A stretch of DNA of 64,000 nucleotides from Solen grandis (GCA_021229015.1 CM037777.1:68238840-68302839), one strand, 5' to 3'; shown: positions 1 to 10,793, counted from the first letter of the stretch. Notes: generated by a model not told the origin, from the sequence alone. Made by a program: numbers and translations.

Positions 1-2
1 CG

Positions 3-443
3 AGATGGAGTGTTGGAAGCACAAAGTTTTCCTGCATTCTGACAGATGGCTTGCATCCCGCCTTCTCAAAAGCCCTACTATATGATGTGAAGAACTCACA
101 CACATACTTCACACAACAGTATGATGAGACCACGCACGCGCAAGTCAGAACGCAGATATACCTTCTTATTAGATATTGGTCACCAACACATGAGGAGGTC
201 TGGTGCCGGTACTACAAGTCCCTGTTCTGCAGTCATGAAGATGGTAAGACAGTTGTTAGAAGTGTAATTGCTGCAGTACAGGAAGATAGACTTCCTCTTG
301 ACATGTTGTCAGCCTTTGGCAGTGATGGGTCCAATGTGAATAATACCATCAACAGAGAGCTATCGACCTTGATCAAGGATGCATACCCCGAAAAACAACA
401 GTCAACAATAGAACAGTTTCAAAAGAAAGTGTGCACTTTTTAA
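3..443 (+). pseudogene. Transposase-derived fragment (hAT-like), 5' end outside window
   Basis: The frame is open from the left edge (base 3) to the stop at 441-443, so the reading does not begin at the non-ATG codon at 51. The peptide has the pattern of domesticated or decayed hAT-type transposases: an 'FDETT'-like block (YDETTHAQV), 'RYWSPTHEEVW', and the later 'SDGSNVNNTINREL' block that in relatives reads as a conserved S-D-G-x-N-V-N. Relatives are several hundred residues long; only about 146 are seen. The stop falls inside an inverted repeat (430-565), so the coding sequence was probably truncated by a later insertion or rearrangement. No catalytic triad can be assigned. The exact superfamily is inferred from memory of similar clam and coral proteins. 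Confidence 0.5.
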
Positions 444-565
444 TATTTCAATATTTAACAAACATGTCAGTTTCAATTTTTGCTCACTTTATCTAAATAC
501 ACACGAGTTTTGAAACTGATATGTTTGCTAAATATTGAAATATTGAAAATCAAAAAGTACACAAC
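430..565. repeat. Imperfect inverted repeat (hairpin, MITE-like)
   Basis: An arm at about 430-475 pairs with an arm at about 510-565: both carry, in opposite orientation, GTGYACTTTTT, AATATTTCAATATTTA, CAAACATRTCAGTTTCAA. A loop of about 35 bases separates them. It ends the transposase reading frame to its left. Confidence 0.6.
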
Positions 566-569
566 TGAG

Positions 570-1090
570 TGTATGTTTCAAACCGCTGACAGAGAAAGAA
601 ATCTGATGCCATCTGACTTTATCGACTCATTTCGTGATAAACATACTGAACCATCTCTGGAAAAAAAAGATATACATATATGATAGAAGTGCCGGAGTAA
701 TACCTGAAGTTTTAAAGTAATGCCTTCAGCAAATAAGTTTATGTGTTTGTTTATCAATGTGTCATTTTTTAAAGAAAAAAGACTAGCCATTCATGGGTAT
801 ATGAGTCACTTAGTTCGAACCCCATTTTATTCTCCGACTGGGGACCGACCGATGTACAATAAAACAACATTACCTGGAAAGTCCTCTATTCGAGACAAGC
901 CACGACCTCTGCTATGGTGTCATTTATGAAGGGTGGAATTTCAATTTAATTTGTATGAGAGGTGAATCCCAAGAAAGTAATTTCATATAATCGGTGAACA
1001 TGTTTTGAGTACGAGAATATCATCAGTATAACATAAGAGGAAAAAATGTATAAATATCATAAATAAGTAAATACAATGAACTTGCGAATG
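570..1090. other. No gene recognised
   Basis: Only short chance frames are present. Part of 570-700 may continue the transposase fragment, but no conserved block is readable. Confidence 0.4.
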
Positions 1091-1094
1091 AATT

Positions 1095-1225
1095 TTCGGG
1101 GATGGATAAAATAGTATGTTCGGAAAATCGCAAGATTCGGATAATCGAAAAGGTTTGGAAAATCGCTATACTCGGAAAAACCAAGGCTCGAAAAATCACA
1201 ATACTCGGATAACTGACTCTTGTAT
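1095..1225. repeat. Degenerate short tandem repeat
   Basis: A loosely repeated motif of the form CTCGGAAAAATCGCAA (variants ATTCGGATAATCG, CTCGGATAACTG) occurs about six times at spacings near 18-20 bases. This looks like an old decayed minisatellite. Confidence 0.4.
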
Positions 1226-1229
1226 ACAA

Positions 1230-1905
1230 TAAGTCAATAACACTATCATTTGTTAATATTTTTCAGAGCTGTATTGTTTCCGTGGTAAGTTTTCCGATAT
1301 TAGCAATTAAGTAAGGTGGATAATATTATCACTGTGAAATATTATCATATACACGATATGGTCATTTTGTAATTATGAAATTATAATTTTTGGAAAAAGG
1401 TTTAACATTACTTTATTTCGAAATTAGATTTTTTTATTATTAAATAAAGTAAAAATTTCATGCAATAAATTGAATGTGTAATGTCACTTTTCATGCTCAG
1501 TAGTTAATAAACTACAAGAAAGGCGTTAATTAAAACAGGAAAATATTTTGACTGCTTCCCAAGTCACGTATGAATGATGTTTAGAAGTATGGCGTAATAT
1601 ATCTTGATTGTAGCTTTTATGTGGGTCGTATTGCCATAATACACATGCATTTTAATCAAGTACAACGCATTTTTAGACAGGTTTCTCAAAATAGCGTTTG
1701 CTTCAGATTCAAATATGTACGCACGAAACTAGTATAATTTTAAGTATGAAAAATAAAATCAAACAGAGACTTCGCCTACTGGAAACAGCATCTTGGGGCA
1801 TTATCTGAAATATACAAAGAAACCTACAAATCTGATGAACAAGTACAATAGAAGAGAAATAAGATTTTATTGTTGATGCGTAATATTTAACAGCACTTTA
1901 TTTGT
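1230..1905. other. AT-rich, nothing recognised
   Basis: AT-rich sequence with no open frame of note, no tRNA-like segment and no clear repeat seen on either strand. Confidence 0.5.
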
Positions 1906-1910
1906 TTTTG

Positions 1911-2192
1911 TTGGGTTTAACGTTCCACTGTCATTATTTAAGTCATTTGGAGACTTTTGTCTACTTAAGACAGATAAAGTGCTGTCACTCAGCAGTATCA
2001 CGCCGTAGACATGTGGCACGATACCACACCTAGTCACATTATCCTGACACCGGGCCAACCAGTGGAATTACCTTGTATATATGCTGAGCGCTAATCAGGG
2101 AGCTTAACGACTTCGGCAATTCGCGTTTGGGTATAATCCACGACATCCCGCTCCTGAGGCGGACGATCAAACCACTCAGCCACTGGGACGGA
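1911..2192 (-). mobile_element. SINE with tRNA-like head (TTTGGGTTTAACG family), copy 1
   Basis: On the minus strand the element starts near 2192 with a tRNA-like head (GTGGCTGAGTGGTT, a box-A-like sequence of Ser/Leu-tRNA type) and runs to a body containing CACCGGGCCAACC (plus-strand reading) and ending at TTGGGTTTAACG near 1911. A second, headless copy lies at 9685-9880, which shows that this is a dispersed family. The tRNA origin is inferred from the head sequence. Confidence 0.65.
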
Positions 2193-2353
2193 TTTTATAT
2201 ATAGAGTTAGACGAACAAGTTGATTAGTCAACCTCAAATGTATATATGAAAACCTTCAATTTCAATGTGTTAGCTATATAAAGAATAACCAATGTGGGTC
2301 AATCTATTTTTCCAGATTAAATGTTTACAGATAAACATATACAGCCAACACTT

Positions 2354-2517
2354 GATACATCGGCAGTGTTTGTAAATCTCGATTTAGCCGATGTATCGAG
2401 AATTGCTGCCGATACCGGAAGCCAAATTTGCTGTTGATAAGAGATTAATAAATCCGTCAGATTACTTTTAGTTCCGGAATCCTAGTATGCCATTGTATCG
2501 AATGCCGATGTATCGAG
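2354..2517. repeat. Repeated GCCGATGTATCGAG motif
   Basis: GCCGATGTATCGAG occurs directly at 2387-2400 and 2504-2517, and an inverted GATACATCGGC lies at 2354-2364. Probably the remains of a small inverted-repeat element. No coding content. Confidence 0.45.
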
Positions 2518-2519
2518 GT

Positions 2520-4125
2520 TTGACGGTACAACATTATTTATAACATAATTTTCATGTTCACTTAATCATTAAGAATTCCAACTTAATATAAATCACGTGA
2601 TAATATAGCACACTTTTATGGATCCGCCCTAGGAGTCTGTAGCTTTGGTTGGAAAGGTATTCATTGTGTGCAAAAGGGGGGAAATAAACAGCAAAAACAA
2701 GACAGATGTTTGACTGCAATTTCTCTTTAATATTTCGACGATAAGAACTATTTCAGTAAGACTTTGACACGTTTTATAATAGAAATCCTCAAACATGCAA
2801 ACATACTCTCTCTCTCTCTGTGAAAATCACATCTCATTGTAGTTTTAACTTTAAATGATCAGTTCAACTTTTCATCAGATTTCACAAGTAGATCTATTAT
2901 TTTAGTTGTAGTTTCCGGCAAATTCAACAGTAAAGCTCCGTCACTAGTAAAGCTCCGTCACTTCTTAACCAATAATATCTCACTTCTTATTTTTTTTAAC
3001 TTTTACGAAGTACATGTATATGAGAGGGAGTCTTTATTTGATCCTTATTATATTTATTAAAGCAAGGACTAGAAATATGTTCGTTGGCGACAACAATGCA
3101 TAAATAAGAAAGAATATTTTACATAAGATCATTCAATTGTTTACAAAAATACCTTACTTGCATATTCCGCATATCTTCGTCAATTTTCTGACGTTTTGCA
3201 AAGACCTGCCGTATTCCCCCGTAGCTTAAATTGATGACGTAGCAGATAAATCAGTTGTGATTCGGCTACGGTTTTTCAAATTCAAATTAAATTCGATTAC
3301 TGGCCGTCTTCGGGAATCCACGCGAATGCAAAATGTAAACAATGAGAGTATTTTGACATCCATCCAATATACTTAACTGCGTTATTTGATCTTCACTTTC
3401 AATGTGTTAACATGTTATTTTACAACAGATATTTGCACATTATGTACCATTTATGTTAGTCTACAATATGTCAATGTTATTTTCTATTTTCATGAAAATT
3501 GTATCATTATGAAAAAGGGTTTTAATTTTTTTACAAATATATATTAATTTTTAGGTCAGCCCGCCACTCCCACGGGCAAAGCATTGCTAGGTGTTTTGCT
3601 TTACTTTCATTTTTTTATTACATTTTATTTTTTTATTAACCTTAAAAATTGGTTAATTGACTAAGAATACCATTCCAAAATTCTCCAGCTAGATTCGAAA
3701 CCGCGACCTAACTTTGCACCGCACTTCATATAACTAGCTTGGCAGATAATACACAAACATGCATGTGTATATTTAAAGGCAATTACAATTGATGGAATTG
3801 CAGTTGTAAATATTTCAAATATCTTCTAATTATTTGCCACTTAATCGCTAGCACATTTACTTTTTTATTTCCAGCATAAATTGTTTGCACATTTCAATTC
3901 GGTCTCGACTTACATATTGAAACCGCACTTAAATAATTATACATAAGAATTAACATCACTGGATGATAAAAAAATCAGACCTTTATCTCTGTGTAATTAG
4001 AGGAAAAATAAGTGCATCTACTAATTATTGCCCAGAAATAATGTTCGATGCAGAATGCGCACTACCACAGAACATAGTTTTTAAAAATGCCATCCAAAGA
4101 AAATCAGTCGCTGTACGACACTACA
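2520..4125. other. Intergenic, nothing recognised
   Basis: AT-rich DNA without a supported exon. Minor landmarks are a duplicated 'GTAAAGCTCCGTCACT' at 2931-2961 and a short CT run at 2808. Confidence 0.45.
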
Positions 4126-4130
4126 TCAGG

Positions 4131-4421
4131 AAAGCCCCCGTCCCACTACGGACCACCTCCAAGTTTTGATACGGCCAATTACGGCATATTACGTTCTGTC
4201 ACGTCTTGCTGCGTTCATCCCGTTTTGCTACGGCCTCCGCACCATGACTGCCGTGGCGATGTTTTGACAGTTTGAAAATCTGCCCCGGCATCCACGGCGA
4301 TAACGACCTGTCACGTTTGCCCATCCTGTTCCCCCACGTTCTCGCACGGCACCCCGTTTTGTCTACGGTGGCCGGAAACGTGGTCGCCGTGGCCGCCGGG
4401 AGCTTAGTGTAAACGCAGCAT
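4131..4421. repeat. GC-rich dispersed-repeat-like segment
   Basis: A sharp island of GC-rich sequence in AT-rich DNA, with recurring CACGGCGATAACG, TACGGC and GCCGTGGC motifs and no open frame that resembles a protein. The composition and the 'GTAAACGCAGCATTAC' edge resemble a non-autonomous element and not a CpG island with an exon. The class is unknown. Confidence 0.35.
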
Positions 4422-4523
4422 TACATCGCTCACTTTGTCACAGATAACACATAGCTGATCACGTGGTTTTATTTCTCTTATAACTTCAAAAAACATAAAA
4501 AAAAACATTATGGCATTAAAAGC

Positions 4524-4524
<1 letters not shown>

Positions 4525-4566
<42 letters not shown>
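4525..4566. repeat. Poly-T tract (42 T)
   Basis: Uninterrupted homopolymer; it could be the A-tail of a retrocopy on the minus strand. Confidence 0.9.
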
Positions 4567-4571
<5 letters not shown>

Positions 4572-4639
4572 TAGCATGCAAAGGCGAAGTTATATTGATA
4601 TTGCATTTACGCTAGATGGTAAGAGAATAGGACGCAAAA

Positions 4640-4785
4640 TGGGAGGGGAAACGAAACGGAGGGGAAATGTCCGCTTTGTAAATACAGCGGGAGGGTAAAT
4701 GTCCGCCTTGTCAAAACTGTGAGAGGGGAATTGTCCGCAAAGTCAAAAATCATGGGAGGGGAATTGTCCGGGAGGGGAAGTGTCC
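4640..4785. repeat. Degenerate tandem repeat, GAGGGGAANTGTCCG motif
   Basis: The motif G-GGAGGGGAAWTGTCC recurs about six times at irregular 15-35-base spacing, each time with the phrase 'TGTCCGC'. Confidence 0.6.
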
Positions 4786-4995
4786 TTGATTCGAAGCTGA
4801 ATACATCACTATGTCATCAACAATACCCTCTAAAAGTCACAAGAAGGATCCCGAAGAAAGGCGTAATTTTCTCGGTTGGCGGCCTCATCTCGTCAGGTTC
4901 GTCAAAATCCCTTATTTATGCCCTCTTTCACGTTTGCTTCACCTTGTGCAATGTTAAACAAGCGCAAAGAGATGTTTCACAGATCAATAAAGATG

Positions 4996-5538
4996 CTAAA
5001 TGGCCATCTCATACAATCTAGAAAACCCACTATTAAATTCAAATATTGGACCTGAATTTATTTTATGGATATCAAACTTTTCTAAACACTCGTCTAATGC
5101 CTTTGAAGTTTCTACAAATACCACAAGCGTGGGAGTCTGTCGGTTGATTTCTTTTAAACGCCCTAGACGATATCCCAGATGGTTTTCTAGAGAAACCATC
5201 ACATCTCCAAAGATATCAATAAGCATCACCATACCGAAATGGGTCGTGCGTAGGGTGCTGCCAACTAATAAACCTTCGACTGACAAACCTGTGGTTTCAG
5301 AAACGTCGGACGTATACTCCGTGTTTTTAGAGAAAACCACCTTTGCGTTCGAGGCTTCTCGGTATTTAAAAGCGTCAAAATGTGAAACGACGTACTCAGA
5401 TTTGAACAGATAGTCTGCTACTGGGCTTGATAGTAAGGTTGTAGGAAGCTCCTCTTTCAGAATTATGATCTTGTGGTCTTTTGCCATAGTCGCTGTTGAG
5501 CATAATGAAAGATTGTTGACTTTGCAGGGAAATAGTGC
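4996..5538 (-). CDS. NAT16: NAT16-like exon 3 with stop
   Basis: 180 codons plus stop (TAG at 4996-4998). An internal ATG at 5487 gives a longer-looking separate frame, but a pyrimidine-rich acceptor at 5539-5540 joins 17 upstream codons in phase with exon 2, so 5487 is not the start. The exon carries the NAT16-type C-terminal domain ending 'FSRLYEMAI'. No canonical AATAAA was seen just downstream on the minus strand. Confidence 0.78.
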   Translation of the reverse strand, partial: ALFPCKVNNLSLCSTATMAKDHKIIILKEELPTTLLSSPVADYLFKSEYVVSHFDAFKYREASNAKVVFSKNTEYTSDVSETTGLSVEGLLVGSTLRTTHFGMVMLIDIFGDVMVSLENHLGYRLGRLKEINRQTPTLVVFVETSKALDECLEKFDIHKINSGPIFEFNSGFSRLYEMAI

Positions 5539-8053
5539 CTATAAGAAATAGGAAATTCTATAATTAAATAAGGCTTTATTAGTAAAAATAAAGTTATACT
5601 GGGCCCATTTGGTTGTATGTTAGGATTGGTTGTCCAAATAAAGATTATACTCTTATTCAAATCAAGAACAAAAGGCAACACTATTTCATTAAGCAAACAT
5701 ACATAGGCAAGCCCATAATGTACATATTGGTACGATCACAGATTCATTGGACATTGTTTGACCCACCCTTTAAATCCATATCTCTTGTTTTCCCTAGATG
5801 ATATTGAGGACGGACTGTCTGGTATTTATTTTGTATACTTTATGGATTATCTATTTTTTTGCAATACATCAGACTACGATATACTCGTATGTGTCACAAT
5901 CAATGCTTTTTCTTTTTATATTGCGGATTTATCATGCGAGGATATGTTCAGCTTGCTTGCGGTATATCGGTGGTTTCACCCGGTTTGCATCTTTGTATTC
6001 GGCGTCTTGCTTCTTCAGCGATATGCTTGACTTTACTGAAATACTGTCGCAGCGACCGTAAGCCCCTCAAAAGCAAAATTTATTCATTTTTCATATCTAG
6101 TTTGACTGTTCTGCGTAAATTGAGTACGGTGACTATTTCGTGCCATTTAAATTAATGAAACGAAACTTAGTGACTAGTTTTCGCCCCGCAAGCGAAATAT
6201 TTACTAAGCATCGCCAATCCCCAAACGCAGGAGTTCTCGCACAGGTCTCTGCCACAGTGAGTTGAAAAATAGCTGTGTTTCAGCTAAATCACAGGTAATC
6301 AAATGTGACTTTTATTATACACCAAAGTCACGAGGTAACTCAGTGTGGCAGTAATTGTTGCGGAACCAGTCCACTTCGCCGGAGTTTGCATCATATAGTT
6401 TCGCCATTTATTCCGCTACCATCATGCCACAATGAATTGCATTAAGCAGCCATTATTTTGAAGGATTCAACTTTAAGTACATGTTCAAATAGTTGGCACA
6501 CTTTAACAATTACATAGCAAAGCTAACAGACGCATAATTATACGTTCCACTATCAGGGATAGTAATTGTTACACGCATCAGATATCAACTGCTAACATCA
6601 AACACATATATTTCATACCAGTGAATGTTACCCGTGTTTCTTACCCGTTCGCTAACACACCGAAAGGACCTGATCGATGTCCGTATACTTGAACGTACGA
6701 GCTGCGCAATCCTTTTGACCCCAAGTTCTTGCTGTATCTTGGCTAGATCTTCTAAAAAACGCTTGAATATGCCTTTCCTCTGGTATGATGGAGATATACG
6801 GGACGACTTTAAGAATGCGGTTTCTCCATTGTCGACCAGTAAAATGGCGGAAAATGCAATCTGAAGAAAATAAAATAATTTATACTTAATTCCACAATGT
6901 TTTGACAAAAAGTGATCTCGCTTATAAAAATATTCTCGTTTGTTCTGATGGGGTTTTTTCCCAGACCATTACATATTTTCTATATTTAGCCATAAAATGT
7001 TAAAATGAAGTAAAGTAGACGTTAGCAGTGTGACCATACTTCGTCGTATGTAAAGTTTTTTAAGCTGTCACAAGCAGAAAATTTTGCATCGACTCGGAGA
7101 AGAAAAATGCTTATGCTCATTTTTTCTTCGCCTACTTTAATAGGATATAGTGTATTTGAAGTAGAAATTTGTGCCTTGCTCATAGGCCCTAATGATTCTT
7201 TTGTTTGATGTAAAGGATTTCCAAACATTCGGGAAACCCTTCAAAGCACATCACTAATACAAATGTTCTCCAAATATTAGAAACTGACCGGTTTGGTTTC
7301 ACTGAATTAAGACCTTTCAAAACAGAAAAGAACCGTCGTTCAGATCCAAGGTCAAACGCGAAACTTATTCAGTCATCCTTCTTAATTCAAATTTGCGCAT
7401 CTGTACAGAAGGCGCCGAAATGTGAGGGTTTGTTTGATTGGTCATTTTCATGGGGTTACTCTTTGATGGCCACGACGCTCTTTATTTTTGGGATAAATCA
7501 CGAGACCGTAGTAGCGCCTCTTTCCATATTTGACCATGTTACAAGACATATATTGCACTGGCTACACTCGTGATCTTGATTAACCCGCACACATACATTC
7601 GTGCGCATGCGCGCACGAATGTATAGTGTGCAGGTTAATCAAGCTACGCTCATGAAAGCCATGCAATACATATTACATAAACAGTATAAATGAATTGCAC
7701 ATAGCACAAACGTTCATGGTAGGCTTATGGTTTTATGCTATTTTCATATACGCGTAGTTAAAAAGATAGGAGTAGAATGAAACAAGATTCATGTATATGT
7801 TTAAAAAATCGTGTCATAGCAACTATTATTAGGAAATATACTTTAAATCTCAGCATTTTAAACAAAACTAACTTACCACCTGTTGATCTATCTCTCCTAC
7901 ATAAAGAATCATATTTGGATGATTTTGAAAGTAGTCATAAAACTTAGCTAAATAATCGAACCCGCCATAGACATCACCATTAATGCCTAGAACTGCTTCT
8001 TTGTCGCATGGCAACGCTTTCCGCACCTTGGCAGAGACTCGCGTATCTGACAT
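4996..8053 (-). CDS. NAT16: NAT16-like GNAT N-acetyltransferase (histidine N-acetyltransferase type), 3 exons
   Basis: Exons 7877-8053, 6645-6860 and 4996-5538 join in frame (all junctions phase 0) to give 311 codons plus stop. Seen: ATG at 8053, strong donors GTG|GTAAGT and CGG|GTAAGA, acceptors ttttcttcag|ATT and ttcctatttcttatag|GCA. Residues about 1-130 form a GNAT fold: strand and helix 'KVRKALPCDKEAVLGIN-VYGGFDYL', core 'LVDNGETAFLKSSR', and the acetyl-CoA loop 'YQRKGIFKRF' (weakened Q/R-x-x-G-x-G/A). Residues about 132-311 match the C-terminal domain of vertebrate NAT16/HISAT proteins, with 'FGMVMLIDIFGD'. Vertebrate members acetylate the alpha-amino group of L-histidine with acetyl-CoA; substrate here is inferred only. 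No signal peptide or membrane segment. Bivalves tend to carry many paralogues, so a lineage-specific copy is possible. Introns hold transposable elements only. Confidence 0.8.
5932..6070 (+). mobile_element. SINE-A 3' portion inside NAT16-like intron 2
   Basis: Contains 'GCTTGCTTGCGGTATATCGGTGG' style body and the tail GACTTTACTGAAATACTGTCGCAGCGACCGTA (motifs shortened here to CTGAAATACTGTCGCAGCG). It matches copies at 42230, 43160 and 43655. Confidence 0.6.
6645..6860 (-). CDS. NAT16: NAT16-like exon 2
   Basis: 72 codons between the acceptor ttttcttcag|ATTGCA and the donor GAACGG|GTAAGA. It holds the core strand 'FSAILLVDNGET' and the CoA-binding 'SYQRKGIFKRF'. Confidence 0.82.
7546..7674. 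mobile_element. Near-perfect palindrome (MITE-like) in NAT16-like intron 1
   Basis: Arms 7546-7608 and 7609-7674 are reverse complements over about 63 bases with few mismatches. The centre is CGTGCGCATGCGCGCACG, flanked by ATACATTC/GAATGTAT and TTGATTAACC/GGTTAATCAA. There is almost no loop, so a single strand would form one long hairpin. No coding capacity. Confidence 0.7.
7877..8053 (-). CDS. NAT16: NAT16-like exon 1
   Basis: 59 codons from the ATG at 8051-8053 to the donor at 7876 (GTG|GTAAGT). It encodes the first beta strand and helix of the GNAT fold and ends 'GEIDQQV', where the family continues with a Val/Ala-x-Phe-Ser strand; exon 2 supplies exactly that. Confidence 0.82.
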
Positions 8054-8440
8054 TTTAATACAAATTTACTACAGATACAGTTTATCAGTATGGAATGGTT
8101 TATATACGAAATCATTTATACAATAAAGCATTTGGGTCATGCGATCAAAACATTCATATTACGGTTACTAACAAATGATGGTTTTAGGGCCCTACTTGTA
8201 TTTAACAGTGAATGGAACATTGCATACATATTAGTGAATTGCATGTATACATGTCATTAATGACATTTCCAACAAGTTTCGTTTTGTTTAGTTTATTTCA
8301 GAATACATATAGGGCATTGGCACGTGACCTTTTAATTGTTTCGATATGTTACATGTACTTGATATACATGTATTGCGATCGACTGAATCACTTTTATCAT
8401 TATCCGCGTTTTATTTTGTTATTTATGGCTGGCTGTGTAA
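8054..8440. promoter_or_regulatory. NAT16: Upstream flank of NAT16-like gene (promoter presumed here)
   Basis: Directly 5' of the start codon on the minus strand. AT-rich, no clear TATA box or CpG cluster could be assigned, so the promoter location is inferred only from gene orientation. Confidence 0.25.
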
Positions 8441-8975
8441 AGATGATCCGGCATAGGGCATGCAACTTACGACATTCAACTAGAAATATACGGGTAATTC
8501 TACATTTTGATTATGAATGTAGCTCGACATTCTGGACATATGGCATTCAAATTTTAAATTTGAATGTAGCAGCAGCATGATCAGGACATTCGACATTCAG
8601 ATATAGAATGTTGCAGCACTACATTCGACATTCAGATATAGAATGTAACCAAACATCATAATATCACCCCGTGGTAAAAGAAATAATCATTCTAAAAACT
8701 ATTTTTGTTGTTGTGACAGCAGACAGAGACGCCATTTTGTTAGTTTACATCATCACGTGACATTTGTGACTATAGTGTTTTTTTTGTTTTTTGTTTTGTT
8801 TTTTTTTTGCTTGCAAGGGAGATCACTGTGTGGCGTTTGGAATGTTGCAGCACGCCATTCGACATTCAGATATAGAATATTGCAGCACGACATTCGACAT
8901 TCAGATTTTCAAACGAGATTCTCGACCTTTGACATTAAGATTTTGAATATTGCAGGACGACATTCATGTTGTTCG
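8440..8975. repeat. Decayed repeat, GACATTCAGATATAGAATG motif
   Basis: About eight copies of a roughly 35-base unit (ACATTCGACATTCAGATAT, AGAATGTTGCAGCACG) lie on both sides of an inserted segment at 8655-8835. 'CATTC' and 'GAATG' alternate, making short inverted repeats. Confidence 0.6.
8655..8835 (+). mobile_element. Dispersed non-autonomous element, copy 1
   Basis: Shares with 53845-54003 the blocks TATCACC-GTGGTAAAA, GACGCCATTTTGTTAGTTTA, TCACGTGA-ATTTGTGA and GCAAGGGAGATCACTG in the same order. The 43560-43615 region has two inverted copies of the last block. It interrupts the GACATTCAG repeat. Confidence 0.6.
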
Positions 8976-9684
8976 AAATTCATAATTTGAATCTCTTCGA
9001 CGTTTTTTTTTTTTCTTTTTTTTTTTCAAAATTATAATCATTTATTTGAGCGAATATTAAGAACTTCCCCGTGTGGTAACATAGTGACGCTATTCCTTTG
9101 ACTAGCCCAAAATCTAATTGCTTAGCACATGAATTGCCTTGTACTCTTATTACCGAAGTGAAATCCCATAAGAAAAGCGTTTGTGGCACGTGACATACAT
9201 AGCAACACTAATCAAATGGGATGACCTCAATTAATTCAAAGTTCCATATCCAATATATAAAGCATCTCAAGTAGTCCCTGGAAAACAGCAGTCGCCCAAC
9301 GATGTGCGTTAAGTTGGCAGCCCAGCAGCTAAACCCAACGTGACCTTTTCCATGCCCAAGTCAGTTAGATGTCAGGGGCATATCCAGGCATACTCTGTGT
9401 ATGCCCGGGCTTACAAATCGAAATCTAATGAGCGTAAATTAAACATGCGAAAAATACAATAAAACTCGTTGCCTCTTCCCGGGTAAGAACATAAATTATA
9501 TCTGTTTTTAAACATAAAAATAACGTTATTTAGCTAGCTGTTTAAGCCTTGACACAAAACAAAACTTGTTTAAAAACCAGAATTTCATATGCAATAATAT
9601 TCAGTATTTTCGCCAAATCATCATTTACGCCCTGGCGATTATATAGGACGAACATGATATTAATTTAACTATATAGTGTGATTG

Positions 9685-9880
9685 GTTGGGTTTAACGTCA
9701 CACGGACAGTATTCCAGTCATATGGAGACTATGTCTTCTGTAGACAGGTATAATGCCGTCACACTGCAGTACAGTACACCATAGACATGTGGCATGATAA
9801 CACACTTAGTCACAGTATCTTGACACCGGGCCAACCAGTCCTGGAATTACCCTTAAATGCTGAGCGCCAAGCAAGGAAAA
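9685..9880 (-). mobile_element. SINE (TTTGGGTTTAACG family), copy 2, headless
   Basis: Matches 1911-2100: TTGGGTTTAACGT, GACATGTGGCA, CACCGGGCCAACCAGT and ATGCTGAGCGC in the same order and spacing. The tRNA-like head is missing. Confidence 0.65.
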
Positions 9881-9902
9881 AGCAGTACCATTTTTATTTC
9901 TT

Positions 9903-10793
9903 TTGTTTGTTTGTTTAACATATTTTATTGCAATGATAACATATTTACAAATTTAATAAGCGTAATTTAAGGAATACAAAGCAAATGGGTCGGGTTACAA
10001 GTTCTTAAACTTAGTTACAACCCTCCCCAATCATATATTAAACTTATATCATTTACCATGGCAATACATAACATGCAATTAGAAATATGAATTAATAGCT
10101 AATATATAAAAAAAATAGATGAGAGGAGACGCAGGCATGACAGAACAGGGGAATAACAGAGAAGAATGTGATGGGTAGATTGCAAGGCAAGTAAGGGTGA
10201 TTGATTACAAAGAGAAATTTATAAAATCAATAAAATCATGAGTTCAGTTTAAACATATTATTTTGCCGTATATATGATACTTATAACATTGACTAGGTAA
10301 CACGTTCTACCAATGTTAGTATAGGATACCCTTGGATTTATTGCACAGTGTCTCAGTCTACACATAGTTATCAATTAAGATAACTTATTCTTTATCTATG
10401 AATACATATACCTAGTCGAACCTTGGATAATATATGCAACGATTAAAATTTAACGAGACGAATTTTTTATATACTAGACAAAACTTATAAGTACCCCGAC
10501 TTAGTTGACTTGATAAATTTATGAACGGCTTCAAAAATCGATATGTTATCTATATATGTGAGTCTTGAATCACCAAAAAGTAGAAAATTTGCATTGAGGG
10601 GATGAAAAGCACGTGTGGTATTAAAAAGTTCGATTCGTTCTTGTTGATATCGTCTGCAGCGAAAGAAATAATGTTCTGCATTTTCAGTTTCTTGACAGTT
10701 TTCACATTGATCAGTATTTGACAGGTGATTATTATAAAGATCTCGTTTAAGGTTACTACAATTGTTTCTAAGACGGGCATGGATAATAGACAA
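9903..10793 (-). mobile_element. LINE 3' fragment (CR1/Jockey-like) with (AAAC)n tail
   Basis: The frame at 10485-10793 (minus) has the C-terminal LINE pattern: 'ARLRNNCSNLKRDLYNNHLS', then a zinc-knuckle-like C-x2-C-x-E-x-A-E-H-Y-F-F-x-C block. Downstream on the same strand the sequence runs AT-rich to a (TTAAAC/AAAC)n tail near 9903-9925. The rest of ORF2 is absent, which is the usual 5' truncation. Confidence 0.65.

Noticed and set aside
4999..5413. Plus-strand frame opposite the NAT16-like exon 3
   Set aside because: It is the antisense shadow of a coding exon with a clear family match.
5463..5696. Minus-strand frame crossing the exon 3 acceptor
   Set aside because: Mostly intron; its frame at the splice site is not the phase-0 frame that continues the GNAT protein.
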